Positions 28,387-37,227 of a DNA stretch of 64,000 nt are shown piece by piece. The notes below the pieces were generated by a model, which worked only from the letters and a program-made list of their open reading frames with translations, was not told where the DNA came from and ran no database searches. The stretch lies in assembly GCF_900230215.1 (NCBI RefSeq), contig NZ_LT907982.1, positions 3,763,568 to 3,827,567 of the forward strand, given 5' to 3'. Both the position numbers and the translations under genes were made by a program. The first letter of the stretch is position 1; the number at the start of each line of letters is the position of its first letter. This DNA is from Jatrophihabitans sp. GAS493 (GTDB lineage: Bacteria; Actinomycetota; Actinomycetes; Mycobacteriales; Jatrophihabitantaceae).

Positions 28387-29418
28387 TCAGCCGAAGAAGA
28401 CCTCAGCCTCGGCATAGAGCTCGGTCGAGACGGTCTTGAGTTCGCGGGTCGCGTCGGCCAGTGGCACCCGCTGGATGTCGGTGCCGCGCAGCGCCACCAT
28501 CTTGCCCCAGTCGCCGTCCTTCGCCGCGTCGACCGCGTGCAGGCCGAATCGAGTGGCGAGCACCCGGTCGAAGGCGCTTGGGGTGCCGCCGCGCTGGATG
28601 TGCCCGAGAACGGTGGTGCGGGCCTCTTTGCCGGTGCGCGACTCGATGGCGCTGGCCAGCCACTCCCCGATTCCGCCGAGGCGAGCATGCCCGAAGGCGT
28701 CGACGCCCTTGTCCAGCACGAAGGATTCGCCCGAACTGACGTCCGGCATGGCGCCTTCGGAGACGACGAGGATCGGTGAGTAGTGCGACTGGAACCGGCT
28801 CTCCACATAGGCGCAGACCCGGTCGAGCGAGAACGGCACCTCCGGGATGAGGATGACGTTGGCCCCCCCGGCCATTCCGGCGTGCAGCGCGATCCAGCCG
28901 GCGTGGCGCCCCATCACCTCGACGATGAGCGCCCGGTGATGGGACTCGGCGGTGGTGTGCAGCCGGTCGATGGCCTCCGTCGCGATGTTGACCGCGGTGT
29001 CGAAGCCGAAGGTGTAGTCAGTTGCGTTGAGGTCGTTGTCGATCGTCTTCGGAACCCCGATGACGTTGACGCCGAGTTCGTGCAGCTGGGCCGCCACTCC
29101 GAGCGTGTCCTCGCCGCCGATGACGATGAGCGCGTCGACACCGAGGGCGTGCAGGTTCTCCCTGATCCGGTCGACACCGCCGTCGACGGCATACGGGTTG
29201 GTCCGCGACGAGCCCAGAATCGTGCCGCCGCGGGGCAGGATGCCGCGCACCTCGGGAACCCCGAGCTGCATGGTGGCATTCTCCAGCGGCCCTCTCCATC
29301 CGTCGCGGAATCCGACGAACTCGAAGCCGAAGACCCCAACGCCCTTACGCACCACGGCCCGGATGACCGCGTTCAGTCCTGGGCAGTCGCCGCCACCGGT
29401 GAGGACTCCGATTCGCAT
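28387..29418 (-). CDS. pfkA: 6-phosphofructokinase, predicted pyrophosphate-dependent
   Basis: 343 residues, family A PFK. The N-terminus RIGVLTGGGDCPGLNAVIRA and EVMGRHAGWIALHAG are canonical. At the phosphoryl-donor site the motif is GGEDT (101-105) with D104, and PKTIDND with K124. In ATP enzymes residue 104 is Gly (GGEGT/GGDGS); Asp104 together with Lys124 marks PPi-PFKs, as in the Amycolatopsis methanolica enzyme (recalled). So reversible, PPi-linked fructose-6-phosphate phosphorylation is predicted. AGGAG 6 nt upstream supports the ATG at 29418. It stands alone, convergent with kdpE. Confidence 0.9.
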   Translation of the reverse strand: MRIGVLTGGGDCPGLNAVIRAVVRKGVGVFGFEFVGFRDGWRGPLENATMQLGVPEVRGILPRGGTILGSSRTNPYAVDGGVDRIRENLHALGVDALIVIGGEDTLGVAAQLHELGVNVIGVPKTIDNDLNATDYTFGFDTAVNIATEAIDRLHTTAESHHRALIVEVMGRHAGWIALHAGMAGGANVILIPEVPFSLDRVCAYVESRFQSHYSPILVVSEGAMPDVSSGESFVLDKGVDAFGHARLGGIGEWLASAIESRTGKEARTTVLGHIQRGGTPSAFDRVLATRFGLHAVDAAKDGDWGKMVALRGTDIQRVPLADATRELKTVSTELYAEAEVFFG

Positions 29419-29535
29419 TGCTTCTCCTGGGTCGGGTTGACGGGTACAAAACGCCCCTGGCTGCGGACGATACCGGTTGGCTAACTCATTTCGGCGTTGC
29501 CCGGGCAGTCGTGACGCGAGGTTTCTCGGGAGAGC

Positions 29536-30030
29536 TCAGGCCCCGCTCGGCACCGGCAACGGTGGGATCGCCCGCCAGCGGGCCAGATTGTGCCGCGCGT
29601 CGGCCAGCGCATCGTGCTGATCCTCGGGCTGCTCGGGCTGGGGTGGGCGCCCCGCATCCTCCCAGCGCTGGCGAAGCTCGTGCGTGAAGCGCGGAATCTC
29701 GCGCGGCAGGGCGCGCATATCTCCCCAGAGCTGAGCCAACACGACGTGGTCATAGCCGGCGATCCAAGCCCAGAGTTCGATCGGTTCGCCGGGCTCGAGG
29801 AAGAAGGCCAGCAGGTCGTCGCGAATCTGAGCCCGGCTTCGCCATGCCTTGTCAGCCGGTGACGGCAACTTGTCCAGTACGTTGCGACGCACCCACGGAA
29901 TCGCTCGATCGGGGTTGAATTCGCGTGACACGGCGTAGTACTCGCGGCCGTCCTCGGCCGCTACTCCGATGGAGACGAGGTCAATCGTGTTGCCGTCTTC
30001 GATGAATTCGCAGTCGTAGAAATAGCGCAC
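29536..30030 (-). CDS. 3'-5' exoribonuclease, RNase AS type (Rv2179c-like)
   Basis: 164 residues, DEDDh exonuclease fold. YFYDCEFIEDG carries D6 and E8, ELWAWIAGYDHVVLAQLWG the second acidic site, and QHDALADARHNLARW the final His/Asp. It is close to M. tuberculosis Rv2179c, which removes adenylate-rich 3' overhangs from RNA. I chose GTG 30030 (first residues VRYFYDCEF, GGGGA upstream), matching that protein's start; a longer frame to 30063 exists. Confidence 0.88.
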   Translation of the reverse strand: MRYFYDCEFIEDGNTIDLVSIGVAAEDGREYYAVSREFNPDRAIPWVRRNVLDKLPSPADKAWRSRAQIRDDLLAFFLEPGEPIELWAWIAGYDHVVLAQLWGDMRALPREIPRFTHELRQRWEDAGRPPQPEQPEDQHDALADARHNLARWRAIPPLPVPSGA

Positions 30031-30083
30031 GCAATCCCCAGGATCGTTATAGACGGGTGTCAAGAGACGTGTTGGGAATTTAG

Positions 30084-30899
30084 CTACCCGGCGCGCTCGG
30101 TCGGTACACGTTCGCCGACTTCCAGCACCTCAGCCTTTGAGCCTGTAGTACTGGTCGTCGCGGAGCCGGCGCCTCGAGCCGGCACCGAGCCGCTTCGGCT
30201 CGACCCGAAGGTGGCCACCGTGCCCTGCGTCTGCTTCACCTTGGCTGCGTAGAGGTCCACGTACTCCTGACCGGAGAGGAGCATCAGCTCATACATGATC
30301 TCGTCGGTCATGGACCGCTCGACGAAGCGGTCGCCGGCCATTCCCTCGTAGCGACTGAAGTCCAGCGGCTTTCCGATGCGCACGCCGGGCCTCGGGCGGA
30401 GCTTGGGCAGGACGCGACCGGTCGGCTGAATTGTGTCGGTGTCGATCATCGCGACCGGGATCACCTCGACGCCGGCCTCCAGCGCCATCCGCGCCACGCC
30501 GGTCTTGCCCCGGTAGAGCCGCCCGTCCGGCGAACGGGTGCCCTCCGGGTAGATGCCGAGGATCTTCCCGGACGCCAGCACGCGTACCCCGGTGTCGAGC
30601 GCGTCCTGCGCGGCGTCGGCGCCGGATCGATCGATCGGCACCACTCCGACACCGGCGAAGAACTGCTTGGCGAACCATCCCTTGAGCCCCGGCGTCACGA
30701 AGTACTCCGCCTTGCCCAAGAAGATCACCTTGCGGGGAACCAGCAGCGGGAGGAAGAACGAGTCGCAGAAGGAGAGGTGGTTGCTGGCCAGGATGACCGG
30801 CCGATCGGTCGGCAGGTTCTCCGCACCTTCGAGATACGGCCGCCAGATAAGCCGCAGCGGCGGCCCGATCAGGAGGTACTTGGCCAACCAGTACAACAT
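30084..30899 (-). CDS. 1-acyl-sn-glycerol-3-phosphate acyltransferase family protein
   Basis: 271 residues, PlsC/AGPAT family. NHLSFCDSFF holds the HX4D catalytic motif near residue 41, and YPEGTRSPDG the acyl-acceptor loop near residue 119. A hydrophobic N-terminus suggests membrane association. It likely makes phosphatidic acid or another acylated lipid. GGAGGAGAG precedes the ATG. M. tuberculosis Rv2182c occupies the same position. Confidence 0.88.
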   Translation of the reverse strand: MLYWLAKYLLIGPPLRLIWRPYLEGAENLPTDRPVILASNHLSFCDSFFLPLLVPRKVIFLGKAEYFVTPGLKGWFAKQFFAGVGVVPIDRSGADAAQDALDTGVRVLASGKILGIYPEGTRSPDGRLYRGKTGVARMALEAGVEVIPVAMIDTDTIQPTGRVLPKLRPRPGVRIGKPLDFSRYEGMAGDRFVERSMTDEIMYELMLLSGQEYVDLYAAKVKQTQGTVATFGSSRSGSVPARGAGSATTSTTGSKAEVLEVGERVPTERAG

Positions 30900-31174
30900 C
30901 GGCTCTCCTCCCTATCCGCGAGACTCTTCATGGCGATCGTGAAGACCGCCTCGATAGCGACACTGCGCAATGACACGCGACGCTGGGTAATGACATTAGT
31001 GCCGTAGCCAGCTGACCTACAAGGTAGCCGCTGTCGGCTAGGCGCCAAAGACGTGCATGATTAAGGTCATTGCAGTCAACGTCACAGACATCAACGTCAC
31101 GCCGTCACCAGCACAGACGTCCACATCACATCCGCTGCATCTCGAGTGGATCCCCCGGATCGAGGTCTCTCCGA
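30900..31174. other. Divergent spacer, acyltransferase and hydrolase promoters
   Basis: 275 bp between divergent genes. It must hold two promoters. Apart from tandem-like CACGTC/ACGTCAC words around 31075-31115 I see no structured RNA or operator. Upstream in-frame starts for the hydrolase at 31057-31070 give low-complexity Ser/Arg/His sequence and are rejected. Confidence 0.45.
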
Positions 31175-31942
31175 ATGTCACTGCTCGCGGGCTCCGAGCC
31201 CTTCTCGATCGACGGCGGCCGGATCGGCGTTCTCGTCAGCCACGGCTTCACCGGAATGCCGGCGAGCATGCGACCGTGGGCCGAACACCTGGCCGCGCAG
31301 GGTTACACCGTCCGGCTGCCGCTGCTGCCTGGGCACGGCACCAGTTGGCAGGACATGAACACGACGACCTGGCAGGACTGGTACGCGACCATCGAAGCGG
31401 CCTACGACGAGCTCGCCGCCCGCTGCGATCAGGTCTTCGTCTGCGGGTTGTCCATGGGCGGGACACTGGTGACGCGGCTGGCCGAAGAGAAGGGTGACGC
31501 GGTCGCCGGCGTCGTCCTGGTCAACCCGGCGTACGCCACCGAACGCAAGGACGCCGCGCTCGCCAAGTACATCAGTTGGCTGGTCAAGTCGATGCCGGGC
31601 ATCGCCAGTGACATCAAGAAGCCCGGCGTCACCGAGCCCGGCTACGACCGGACGCCGGTCAAGGCATTCGTGTCGCTACAGCAGCTCTGGAAGACCGTAC
31701 TGGCTGATCTGGGAAAGATCACCGCACCGGTGCTGCTGCTGCGAAGCCGGGAGGATCACGTGGTGGAGCCCCTCTCCGGGCGCCTGCTGCAGAGCAACGC
31801 GACCAGCACCACGGTCCGCGAGATCGTGCTGGAGAACAGCTACCACGTGGCCACCCTCGACAATGACGCACCGCTGATCTTCGATGAGAGCGTACGTTTC
31901 ATCAGCGATCTGGTGCGCCCGTCGGCCGACGAACCCGCGTAG
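31175..31942 (+). CDS. Alpha/beta hydrolase, carboxylesterase/monoacylglycerol lipase type
   Basis: 255 residues. VLVSHGFTG is the oxyanion-hole HGFTG motif, FVCGLSMGGTL the nucleophile elbow, SREDHVV the Asp, and SYHVATLDND the catalytic His, as in Est30-like carboxylesterases and monoacylglycerol lipases. No signal peptide. GAGG lies 9 nt before the ATG at 31175. In this lipid-related stretch it may cleave short-chain or monoacyl esters; substrate unknown. Confidence 0.88.
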   Translation: MSLLAGSEPFSIDGGRIGVLVSHGFTGMPASMRPWAEHLAAQGYTVRLPLLPGHGTSWQDMNTTTWQDWYATIEAAYDELAARCDQVFVCGLSMGGTLVTRLAEEKGDAVAGVVLVNPAYATERKDAALAKYISWLVKSMPGIASDIKKPGVTEPGYDRTPVKAFVSLQQLWKTVLADLGKITAPVLLLRSREDHVVEPLSGRLLQSNATSTTVREIVLENSYHVATLDNDAPLIFDESVRFISDLVRPSADEPA

Positions 31943-32040
31943 CGACACGAATCGGACTCGGGCCAGCGAGACTGTGGCGCGGACGGACGAGGTGCAGCAC
32001 TATTCAAGTAGAGCGGTGCTGAGCAGAGAGGAGTCGCGAG

Positions 32041-32748
32041 GTGACTGACGCAGCTGCGCAGCCGGGGCAGTCCCGCGACGCGGAGCTGGCGAACGGTTTC
32101 GTGGCGACCACCTACGTTCCCCTCGGTGACGTGATCGCCGAGGATGCCGACCTCGTGTTGTCCGCGTTGACGCGCGCCCGCATCGCCGCGTACCTGCTCT
32201 CACCCCACGACGGTGTGATCAGGGTCTTCGTGGATGCCCAGGAACGGGCCGACGCTCGCTCGATCATGCACGCCACCGGTGCTCGCTCGGCTGACCCGCG
32301 CGAGGACCTGGATGCGGGCGCACTGGAAGGGGCCGACCCCCAGGCCGGCTCCGACACCGACGCGCTCTTCGCCGAGCTCACGTCCGATTGGCACGTTGAC
32401 ACGGTGGCCGCCATCCGCGCGGCCGAGCGGCAGCTGGCCCAGGACGAGGCCGAGCGGCTGGCCCAGCTTCCCCCGCCGATCGACAGCGAGCCCGACCCGG
32501 AAGACATCGAGCACTACGTGGCCCCACCACCGCCGCCACTGCCGCGGATCAGTGGGGCGACGATCCGGGGGCTGCTGGTGATCCTGGTCGGGATCGCGGT
32601 GCTCGCCTTCGGCGACCTGCTGCAGTTCGATCCGAACTTCACCCTGCTCCTCGGCGTGGCTGGGATTCTCCTCGGCGCCGGCATGCTGGTCATGCGGCTG
32701 CGCCCGCACTCGGACGACGACGATCCGGACGACGGAGCCGTGCTCTAA
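32041..32748 (+). CDS. Conserved hypothetical membrane protein, two C-terminal helices
   Basis: 235 residues. The first 75 resemble a small sensor-like domain (DADLVLSALTRARIAAYLLSP...VRVFVD-type pattern, similar in layout to DUF2007), then an acidic linker rich in Asp/Glu/Pro, and two adjacent transmembrane helices at about 178-198 and 203-219 followed by an acidic tail. GAGGAG precedes the GTG start. I do not recognise a function. It converges on the EEP nuclease gene. Confidence 0.72.
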   Translation: MTDAAAQPGQSRDAELANGFVATTYVPLGDVIAEDADLVLSALTRARIAAYLLSPHDGVIRVFVDAQERADARSIMHATGARSADPREDLDAGALEGADPQAGSDTDALFAELTSDWHVDTVAAIRAAERQLAQDEAERLAQLPPPIDSEPDPEDIEHYVAPPPPPLPRISGATIRGLLVILVGIAVLAFGDLLQFDPNFTLLLGVAGILLGAGMLVMRLRPHSDDDDPDDGAVL

Positions 32749-32766
32749 CCACCCCGGGCATCACAG

Positions 32767-33489
32767 CTAGTCGTTGAGTTCGATCTCCACCAGCACCGGG
32801 CGATGGTCACTCGCCGCCTCCACATCGGGCGATCTCAGAACGGCCGCAGACGCCACTCTCAGCGCCGGCGGGACGAAGACCGCGTCGATCCGCCGTCGCG
32901 GATGATCCCGGGGGCCTGAGGTCGCGCCCGGCACCTCGTCGATGTCGGCACTCGCCTCCCCGGCATGCGTCAGCCCCCAGGCGTCGACCCGCTGGTCGCT
33001 GAGCGCCAGCCAGGCCGGTGAGCCCGGATCGTCGTTGACGTCGCCGGCGATGATCGTCGGGGTCTGGGCGGGCACGGTCGCCGCGATTCGGGCCTTCAGC
33101 TCCTCGACATGACGCAAGCGCGGTGCTGCGACCACATCGAGGTGCACTCCGGCGACCGCGAAATCGACGCCGCGCAGTCGGAGCTGGGCCAGGACCATCC
33201 CGCGACGATGCAGGCGGGGGTCGCGGCTGAGGGCGAAGTCAGCGGTAGCGACGACGTCCACGGCCAGCGAGGAGAGGATCAGGTTGGCCCCGGCCGACCG
33301 TCCCCCGCCGACCACCACCAGCGAGCTGTGCCGAGCCAGTTCGGCGCAGCGGGAACGCCAGCGCAGGAATCTGGGCGCCTCCTGCAGGCAGACCACGTGC
33401 GGATCGGCGTCGCGGATGATCCGGGCCACCTTGGACCCATCGTCGCGCAGGGATCTGACGTTGTAGCTGAGCAGGCGCAGGGTGGTCAT
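32767..33489 (-). CDS. Endonuclease/exonuclease/phosphatase family protein
   Basis: 240 residues with the EEP core: LLSYNVRSL (Asn), VVCLQEAP (Glu metal ligand), AGVHLDVV, IIAGDVNDDPGSPAW and the terminal SDHRPVLVEIEL His. No signal peptide, so probably intracellular; substrate (DNA, RNA cap-like or phospholipid) cannot be told. Its start overlaps the ROK kinase stop by ATGA, so the two are co-translated. Confidence 0.85.
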   Translation of the reverse strand: MTTLRLLSYNVRSLRDDGSKVARIIRDADPHVVCLQEAPRFLRWRSRCAELARHSSLVVVGGGRSAGANLILSSLAVDVVATADFALSRDPRLHRRGMVLAQLRLRGVDFAVAGVHLDVVAAPRLRHVEELKARIAATVPAQTPTIIAGDVNDDPGSPAWLALSDQRVDAWGLTHAGEASADIDEVPGATSGPRDHPRRRIDAVFVPPALRVASAAVLRSPDVEAASDHRPVLVEIELND

Positions 33490-34532
33490 TCAGGCGCCCG
33501 GGTCGGGGCCACCGCGCTGCCCGCTTGATTCCCTGCGCTGCTCGGGTCACTCCCATCGAGCACGTCCAGCCCGTCCAGTGCGCCCAGGACGTCCAGCCGA
33601 GCCAGGTCGGCCGCTCCGATCAGGCCCGCCTCCGGTCCGAGCGCCGCGGCGACGATCTGCGCCTGCGGGCGGAAACCGCGTCCGGTGAGCGAGTGGGCGA
33701 AGGTTGCCCGGGCCGGCCCGAGGAGAAGATCCCCGGCGTCGCTCACCCCACCGCCGATGATGAAGAGCGAGGGGTCGAGGGCGGCGGCCAGATTGGCCAG
33801 CCCGCGTCCTAGCCACTGCCCCATCGCGGTGTAGATCTCCACCGCCGACGGGTCACCCTCGCGGGCGGCCTGGGTAACCAGCGGGCCGGTGATGGCCGCC
33901 TGGTCGCCACCGGCCAGATGCAGCAGCCGTTCGGCCCCGATCGGTGAAATCGCAGCCAGCTCACGCGCGTCCCGGGCCAGGGCGTTGCCGGAGGCATACA
34001 TCTCCCAGCATCCCCGATTGCCGCAGGCGCAGCGGCGCCCCTCGGGCACCACACTCATATGCCCGTACTCGCCACCGACACCGTAGGCACCGCGGAAGAG
34101 GCGCCCATCGAGGATCAGCGAGCCGCCGATCCCGGTACCGATCGTGACGCAGACGACCACCGACTGGCCGACCGCCGCACCGAATCGGTACTCCGCCCAC
34201 GCCGCGGCATTGGCGTCGTTCTCCACGGTGACCGGGACCGTTATCCGTTCCCGCAACGCCTCGCGCAGCGGCTCGTCACGCCAGGCCAGGTGTGGTGAGA
34301 AGAGCACGGTGGCCCGGTCACTGGAGATCCAGCCGGCGGCGCCGATCCCGACGGCGACGATGTCGTGGTCTCGGCTGAGCTCCCCGACCACGTCGCAGAT
34401 GACCTGTTCGGTCTGGATGACGTCATCGCCAGGAGTGGCCCGGCGCACCGAGGCAACAATGCGTCCCCGGTCGTCGACCACTCCGGCCGCCACCTTGGTT
34501 CCGCCGATATCGACGCCTATCGCCAGTGCCAC
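33486..34532 (-). CDS. glk: ROK family glucokinase
   Basis: 348 residues. IGVDIGGTKVAAGVVDDRG is the ATP-binding loop, VTVENDANAAAWAEYRFG holds the catalytic Asp, and the zinc site is GHMSVVPEGRRCACGNRGCWE. It phosphorylates glucose at C6 with ATP. I chose GTG 34532 (VALAIGVDIGG, AGG 5 nt before); GTG 34586 would add 18 Pro/Asp-rich residues. The last 40 residues are low-complexity Ala/Asp/Leu and lie outside the ROK fold. Confidence 0.88.
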   Translation of the reverse strand: MALAIGVDIGGTKVAAGVVDDRGRIVASVRRATPGDDVIQTEQVICDVVGELSRDHDIVAVGIGAAGWISSDRATVLFSPHLAWRDEPLREALRERITVPVTVENDANAAAWAEYRFGAAVGQSVVVCVTIGTGIGGSLILDGRLFRGAYGVGGEYGHMSVVPEGRRCACGNRGCWEMYASGNALARDARELAAISPIGAERLLHLAGGDQAAITGPLVTQAAREGDPSAVEIYTAMGQWLGRGLANLAAALDPSLFIIGGGVSDAGDLLLGPARATFAHSLTGRGFRPQAQIVAAALGPEAGLIGAADLARLDVLGALDGLDVLDGSDPSSAGNQAGSAVAPTRAPE

Positions 34533-34687
34533 GCTTACCTCGTCGCTGTCGGGTGGCGGCGGGCCGCCATCACGGTCTGTAAACACAGAGTCTGACAGGT
34601 CGCACCGCTGCCTACTCGACCGGCAACGTCAAGCAAGTTTCGGCTTGCTCACACGAATAGCTTTTCCCTACCCAGGCCGAGCCGGGT

Positions 34688-35155
34688 GTGGCAACGTCCT
34701 CGATCGTGGCTAACTGGGGACGCCGCGGGCACTCGCCACGCGCAAGCATCGGCGGCATGCTGTCGGCATTGCTGCTGCTGATCACCTTCGCGGTGGTGAG
34801 CCCCCGGGCCGTGGCCGGGTACACCAGCATGATTCATCAGGCTCGACACACTACGGCCGTCAACGATGTGATGAACGCGGCCACCACGCTGTCACTCTAC
34901 GAACTCGACACCGAGCAGCCTGAGGATCTCAACCTCCACGTCAGCTCGACCTCGCCGCTGCCGGACGGCGGGACCCTGGTTACCAGCCCCGGCAACAGCC
35001 TGGACGTCCTCGCCATCGCCGGCACGTTCTGCGTCGCCGGGGCCGACACCGACGGACGCAAGGTGTTCTTCGATTCCCGCGTCGGACATCTCACCGACGA
35101 GCCGCTGGGTCCCACCTGCAGCGCCAGCGGGTTCACGCCGTCACTCGGACGCTGA
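34688..35155 (+). CDS. Type IV pilin-like (pseudopilin) protein, orphan
   Basis: 155 residues, with GTG 34688 taken as start (uncertain). A basic leader ends in GG (22-23) before M24-LSALLLLITFAVVSPRAV, one hydrophobic helix continuing into HTTAVNDVMNAATTLSLYELD, the amphipathic alpha-1 pattern of type IV pilins. The C-terminal part has a Cys pair (FCVAG and GPTC) like the pilin D-loop. The usual Glu at mature position 5 is Leu here. There are no assembly genes nearby. Divergent from the ROK gene; its last 15 bp overlap DUF5304 on the other strand. Pilin assignment is by pattern only. Confidence 0.6.
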   Translation: MATSSIVANWGRRGHSPRASIGGMLSALLLLITFAVVSPRAVAGYTSMIHQARHTTAVNDVMNAATTLSLYELDTEQPEDLNLHVSSTSPLPDGGTLVTSPGNSLDVLAIAGTFCVAGADTDGRKVFFDSRVGHLTDEPLGPTCSASGFTPSLGR

Positions 35156-35467
35156 ATCCCCGAACGAGATGTGCTGCACCGGGCGCTGAGTTGTCGGCCG
35201 GGTGGTGGCCGCCTCCAGCAATGCGCGAAGCGCCTCAACTGCGGCCGTGGCCGCGGTGGCGATCTTCTCGCTGACCTCCGGACGGTCACCGCGCAGTACC
35301 GAGATCACCTGACAGATCGGGCACCAGGTGCACTCCGGGGCGCCGGTCGCGATGTGCGAGGCGTCGCCGAGATTGTGAGCGGCCCAATCCTGCATCGCCG
35401 CGAAGAGCTTGCTCGCCTCGTCAGCGACACTCCCCAGCGGCTCCGACCCGTCGGTTGTCTCACTCAT
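35141..35467 (-). CDS. DUF5304 family protein
   Basis: 108 residues. The core HIATGAPECTWCPICQVISVLRG contains C46, C49 and C52 in a CxxCxxC arrangement, followed by a helical region (EKIATAATAAVEALRALLEAA). This matches the small actinobacterial family found beside ArsA-like ATPase genes. Its start overlaps the ArsA stop by 8 bp. The cysteines suggest a metal site; function unknown. Confidence 0.8.
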   Translation of the reverse strand: MSETTDGSEPLGSVADEASKLFAAMQDWAAHNLGDASHIATGAPECTWCPICQVISVLRGDRPEVSEKIATAATAAVEALRALLEAATTRPTTQRPVQHISFGDSASE

Positions 35468-36779
35468 CGGCTGTCTCTCCGTCTGCGGGCGCGTCGGCCC
35501 CGTTCTCAGTGGCGGTGGCGCGCGACTGCGGCTGCGTGTGCGGCTGCGGCTGCGGCTGCGGCCATGTCGCCGGGTCTGGCTCGAAGTAGACCCTTAGTTC
35601 GCCGTCCGCCACCTCGCCGCTGACGACACTGCAGCGGCGCAGCACACTGGGCAGCGTGAGGATCCGCCGATTTCCGGCCACCGTGAGCACAAGCTCATCA
35701 CCGACGCGGGCCGCATCCACCACCGCTCGGCTCACCAGCGGCAGCCGCAGCCGCAGCAGGAACTGGGCACCGACCGCCTCCACACTCATCAACGGAGCGA
35801 TGCCGTCGACCGCGGGGTCAGCGACCGACACCGGGTCGAGACTCTCGGCGCCCGCCAGCGAGCCGTACAGCTCGTCGGCGACCTCGCTCAGCGCGGGGAC
35901 TCCGACGGGTTCCCCGCCCCGGTAGGTGATCTGCTTGATGGGCAGGCCGGCGAAGGACTCCTCGATCAGACCCATCTGCCGACGCTGCGCGACGACCCAT
36001 CCCTGACGGAACGCATCCTCGCCCTCCGGAAAGAGCTTGTTGGCCACCACCATGTCGACGTTGTAGCCGTAGAGGGCGAGGGCGGTGAAGGTGCGGCGGG
36101 TCTCGGCCAGCACGACCGCCTCCGGCGTCAGCACCAGACGGACGCTGGTGACATCGGGGTCAGCCAGCATCCCCCGGACCAGGGCCAGGTCGTCGTTGAG
36201 GCGCAGCAGGGCGTCGAAGAGGTCATCCGGCGGCAGCGCATCGCCACGCCCGAGGATCGCGGCCAGCGGGCGGATGCCGCGCGCCAATCGCCGTTGTACC
36301 GGGAACACCTTCTGCAGATACCACCCCAGCGCCTCCGGAAGCGCCAGCAGTCGCAGCGTCTCGGCTGTCGGTGCACAGTCGACGATGAGCACGTCCCAGC
36401 TGCCGCTACTGGCCAGGTCGTGGACGGCTAGCAGGGCCAGCACCTCGTCGATGCCGGGCAGTACGGTCAGTTCCTGCGCGGTGATCGGATCAACCCCGCC
36501 GCGGGACAGGACCTCGAGCAGGTAGCGCTGGACGTCGGCCCAGGCGGCCTCGAAGCGGCGCTGGGTGTCGATCTGCACCGACCAGAGATTCTCGGTGACC
36601 TCGACCGGTTCGCCACCGAGTTCGACGTCCAGGGTGTCGGCCAGCGAGTGAGCGGCGTCGGTGGACAGCAGCAGAGTCTTGACCCCGCGCGCAGCGCAGC
36701 GCAGCGCGGTCGAGGCCGCCACCGTTGTTTTGCCGACACCGCCCTTTCCGGTGAGCAGAACAATGCGCATCTCAGCCAT
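35460..36779 (-). CDS. ArsA/Get3-like ATPase
   Basis: 439 residues, SIMIBI P-loop ATPase: LLTGKGGVGKTTVAAS (residues 8-23), STDAAHSLADTL (switch) and VLIVDCAPTAETLRLL. No arsenic genes are nearby, so a client-targeting role is more likely than arsenite export. After the ATPase core, residues 340-405 form a beta-rich ArsA/HSP20-like C-terminal domain, then a Gln/Pro repeat tail (PQPQPQPHTQPQ) made of CTGCGG-type repeats. Overlaps DUF5304 and SRPBCC genes by 8 bp at each end, showing a coupled operon. Corresponds to M. tuberculosis Rv2184c. Confidence 0.88.
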   Translation of the reverse strand: MAEMRIVLLTGKGGVGKTTVAASTALRCAARGVKTLLLSTDAAHSLADTLDVELGGEPVEVTENLWSVQIDTQRRFEAAWADVQRYLLEVLSRGGVDPITAQELTVLPGIDEVLALLAVHDLASSGSWDVLIVDCAPTAETLRLLALPEALGWYLQKVFPVQRRLARGIRPLAAILGRGDALPPDDLFDALLRLNDDLALVRGMLADPDVTSVRLVLTPEAVVLAETRRTFTALALYGYNVDMVVANKLFPEGEDAFRQGWVVAQRRQMGLIEESFAGLPIKQITYRGGEPVGVPALSEVADELYGSLAGAESLDPVSVADPAVDGIAPLMSVEAVGAQFLLRLRLPLVSRAVVDAARVGDELVLTVAGNRRILTLPSVLRRCSVVSGEVADGELRVYFEPDPATWPQPQPQPHTQPQSRATATENGADAPADGETADE

Positions 36780-37218
36780 CGATCGATTCGACGCGCTTCT
36801 TCAATCCCTTGAGTGCAGTGTCGACGATGACGCGTTCGGCCTTGCGCTTCAGCATTCCGAGCACCGGAATAGCCGTATCCACGGTCAGGGCGTAGACGAC
36901 CTCGGTGACCCCGGGCGCATCGGTGGAGCGCAGCACGTAGGAACCGACCTGCGCCTTCTGCATCTGGCCCTTGACCAGATGCCAGCTCACCCCGGCGTCG
37001 CCGTGCCAGTCGTACTCCAGCTCGTAGCGATCCTTGACGATGCTGGCGTCGATGGTGAACGCGACCCGGTGGGCGAGACCGTCTTCACCGACCGCCGTGA
37101 TCTCGACGGACTTGATCTCGTTGACCCACTCCGGGTAGGACTCGAAATCCGAGATCACCGCCATGATCTGGGCCGGTGCCGCGGTTATGGTGATCGACTG
37201 GGTGGACTGATCAGGCAT
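36772..37218 (-). CDS. SRPBCC (START-like) protein, Rv2185c/TB16.3-like
   Basis: 148 residues with the SRPBCC helix-grip fold: ITITAAPAQIMAVISDFESYPEWVNEIKSVEI at the start, a central beta sheet, and a long C-terminal helix (AERVIVDTALKGLKKRVES). Such domains bind hydrophobic ligands. It is coupled to the ArsA-like gene and preceded by a second SRPBCC gene 9 bp away. Ligand unknown. Confidence 0.88.
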   Translation of the reverse strand: MPDQSTQSITITAAPAQIMAVISDFESYPEWVNEIKSVEITAVGEDGLAHRVAFTIDASIVKDRYELEYDWHGDAGVSWHLVKGQMQKAQVGSYVLRSTDAPGVTEVVYALTVDTAIPVLGMLKRKAERVIVDTALKGLKKRVESIDG

Positions 37219-37227
37219 GGGGCAACG

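Noticed and set aside
31057..31497. Alternative frame across the hydrolase start
   Set aside because: The hydrolase catalytic motifs lie in the other frame; this one is low-complexity Arg/Pro sequence.
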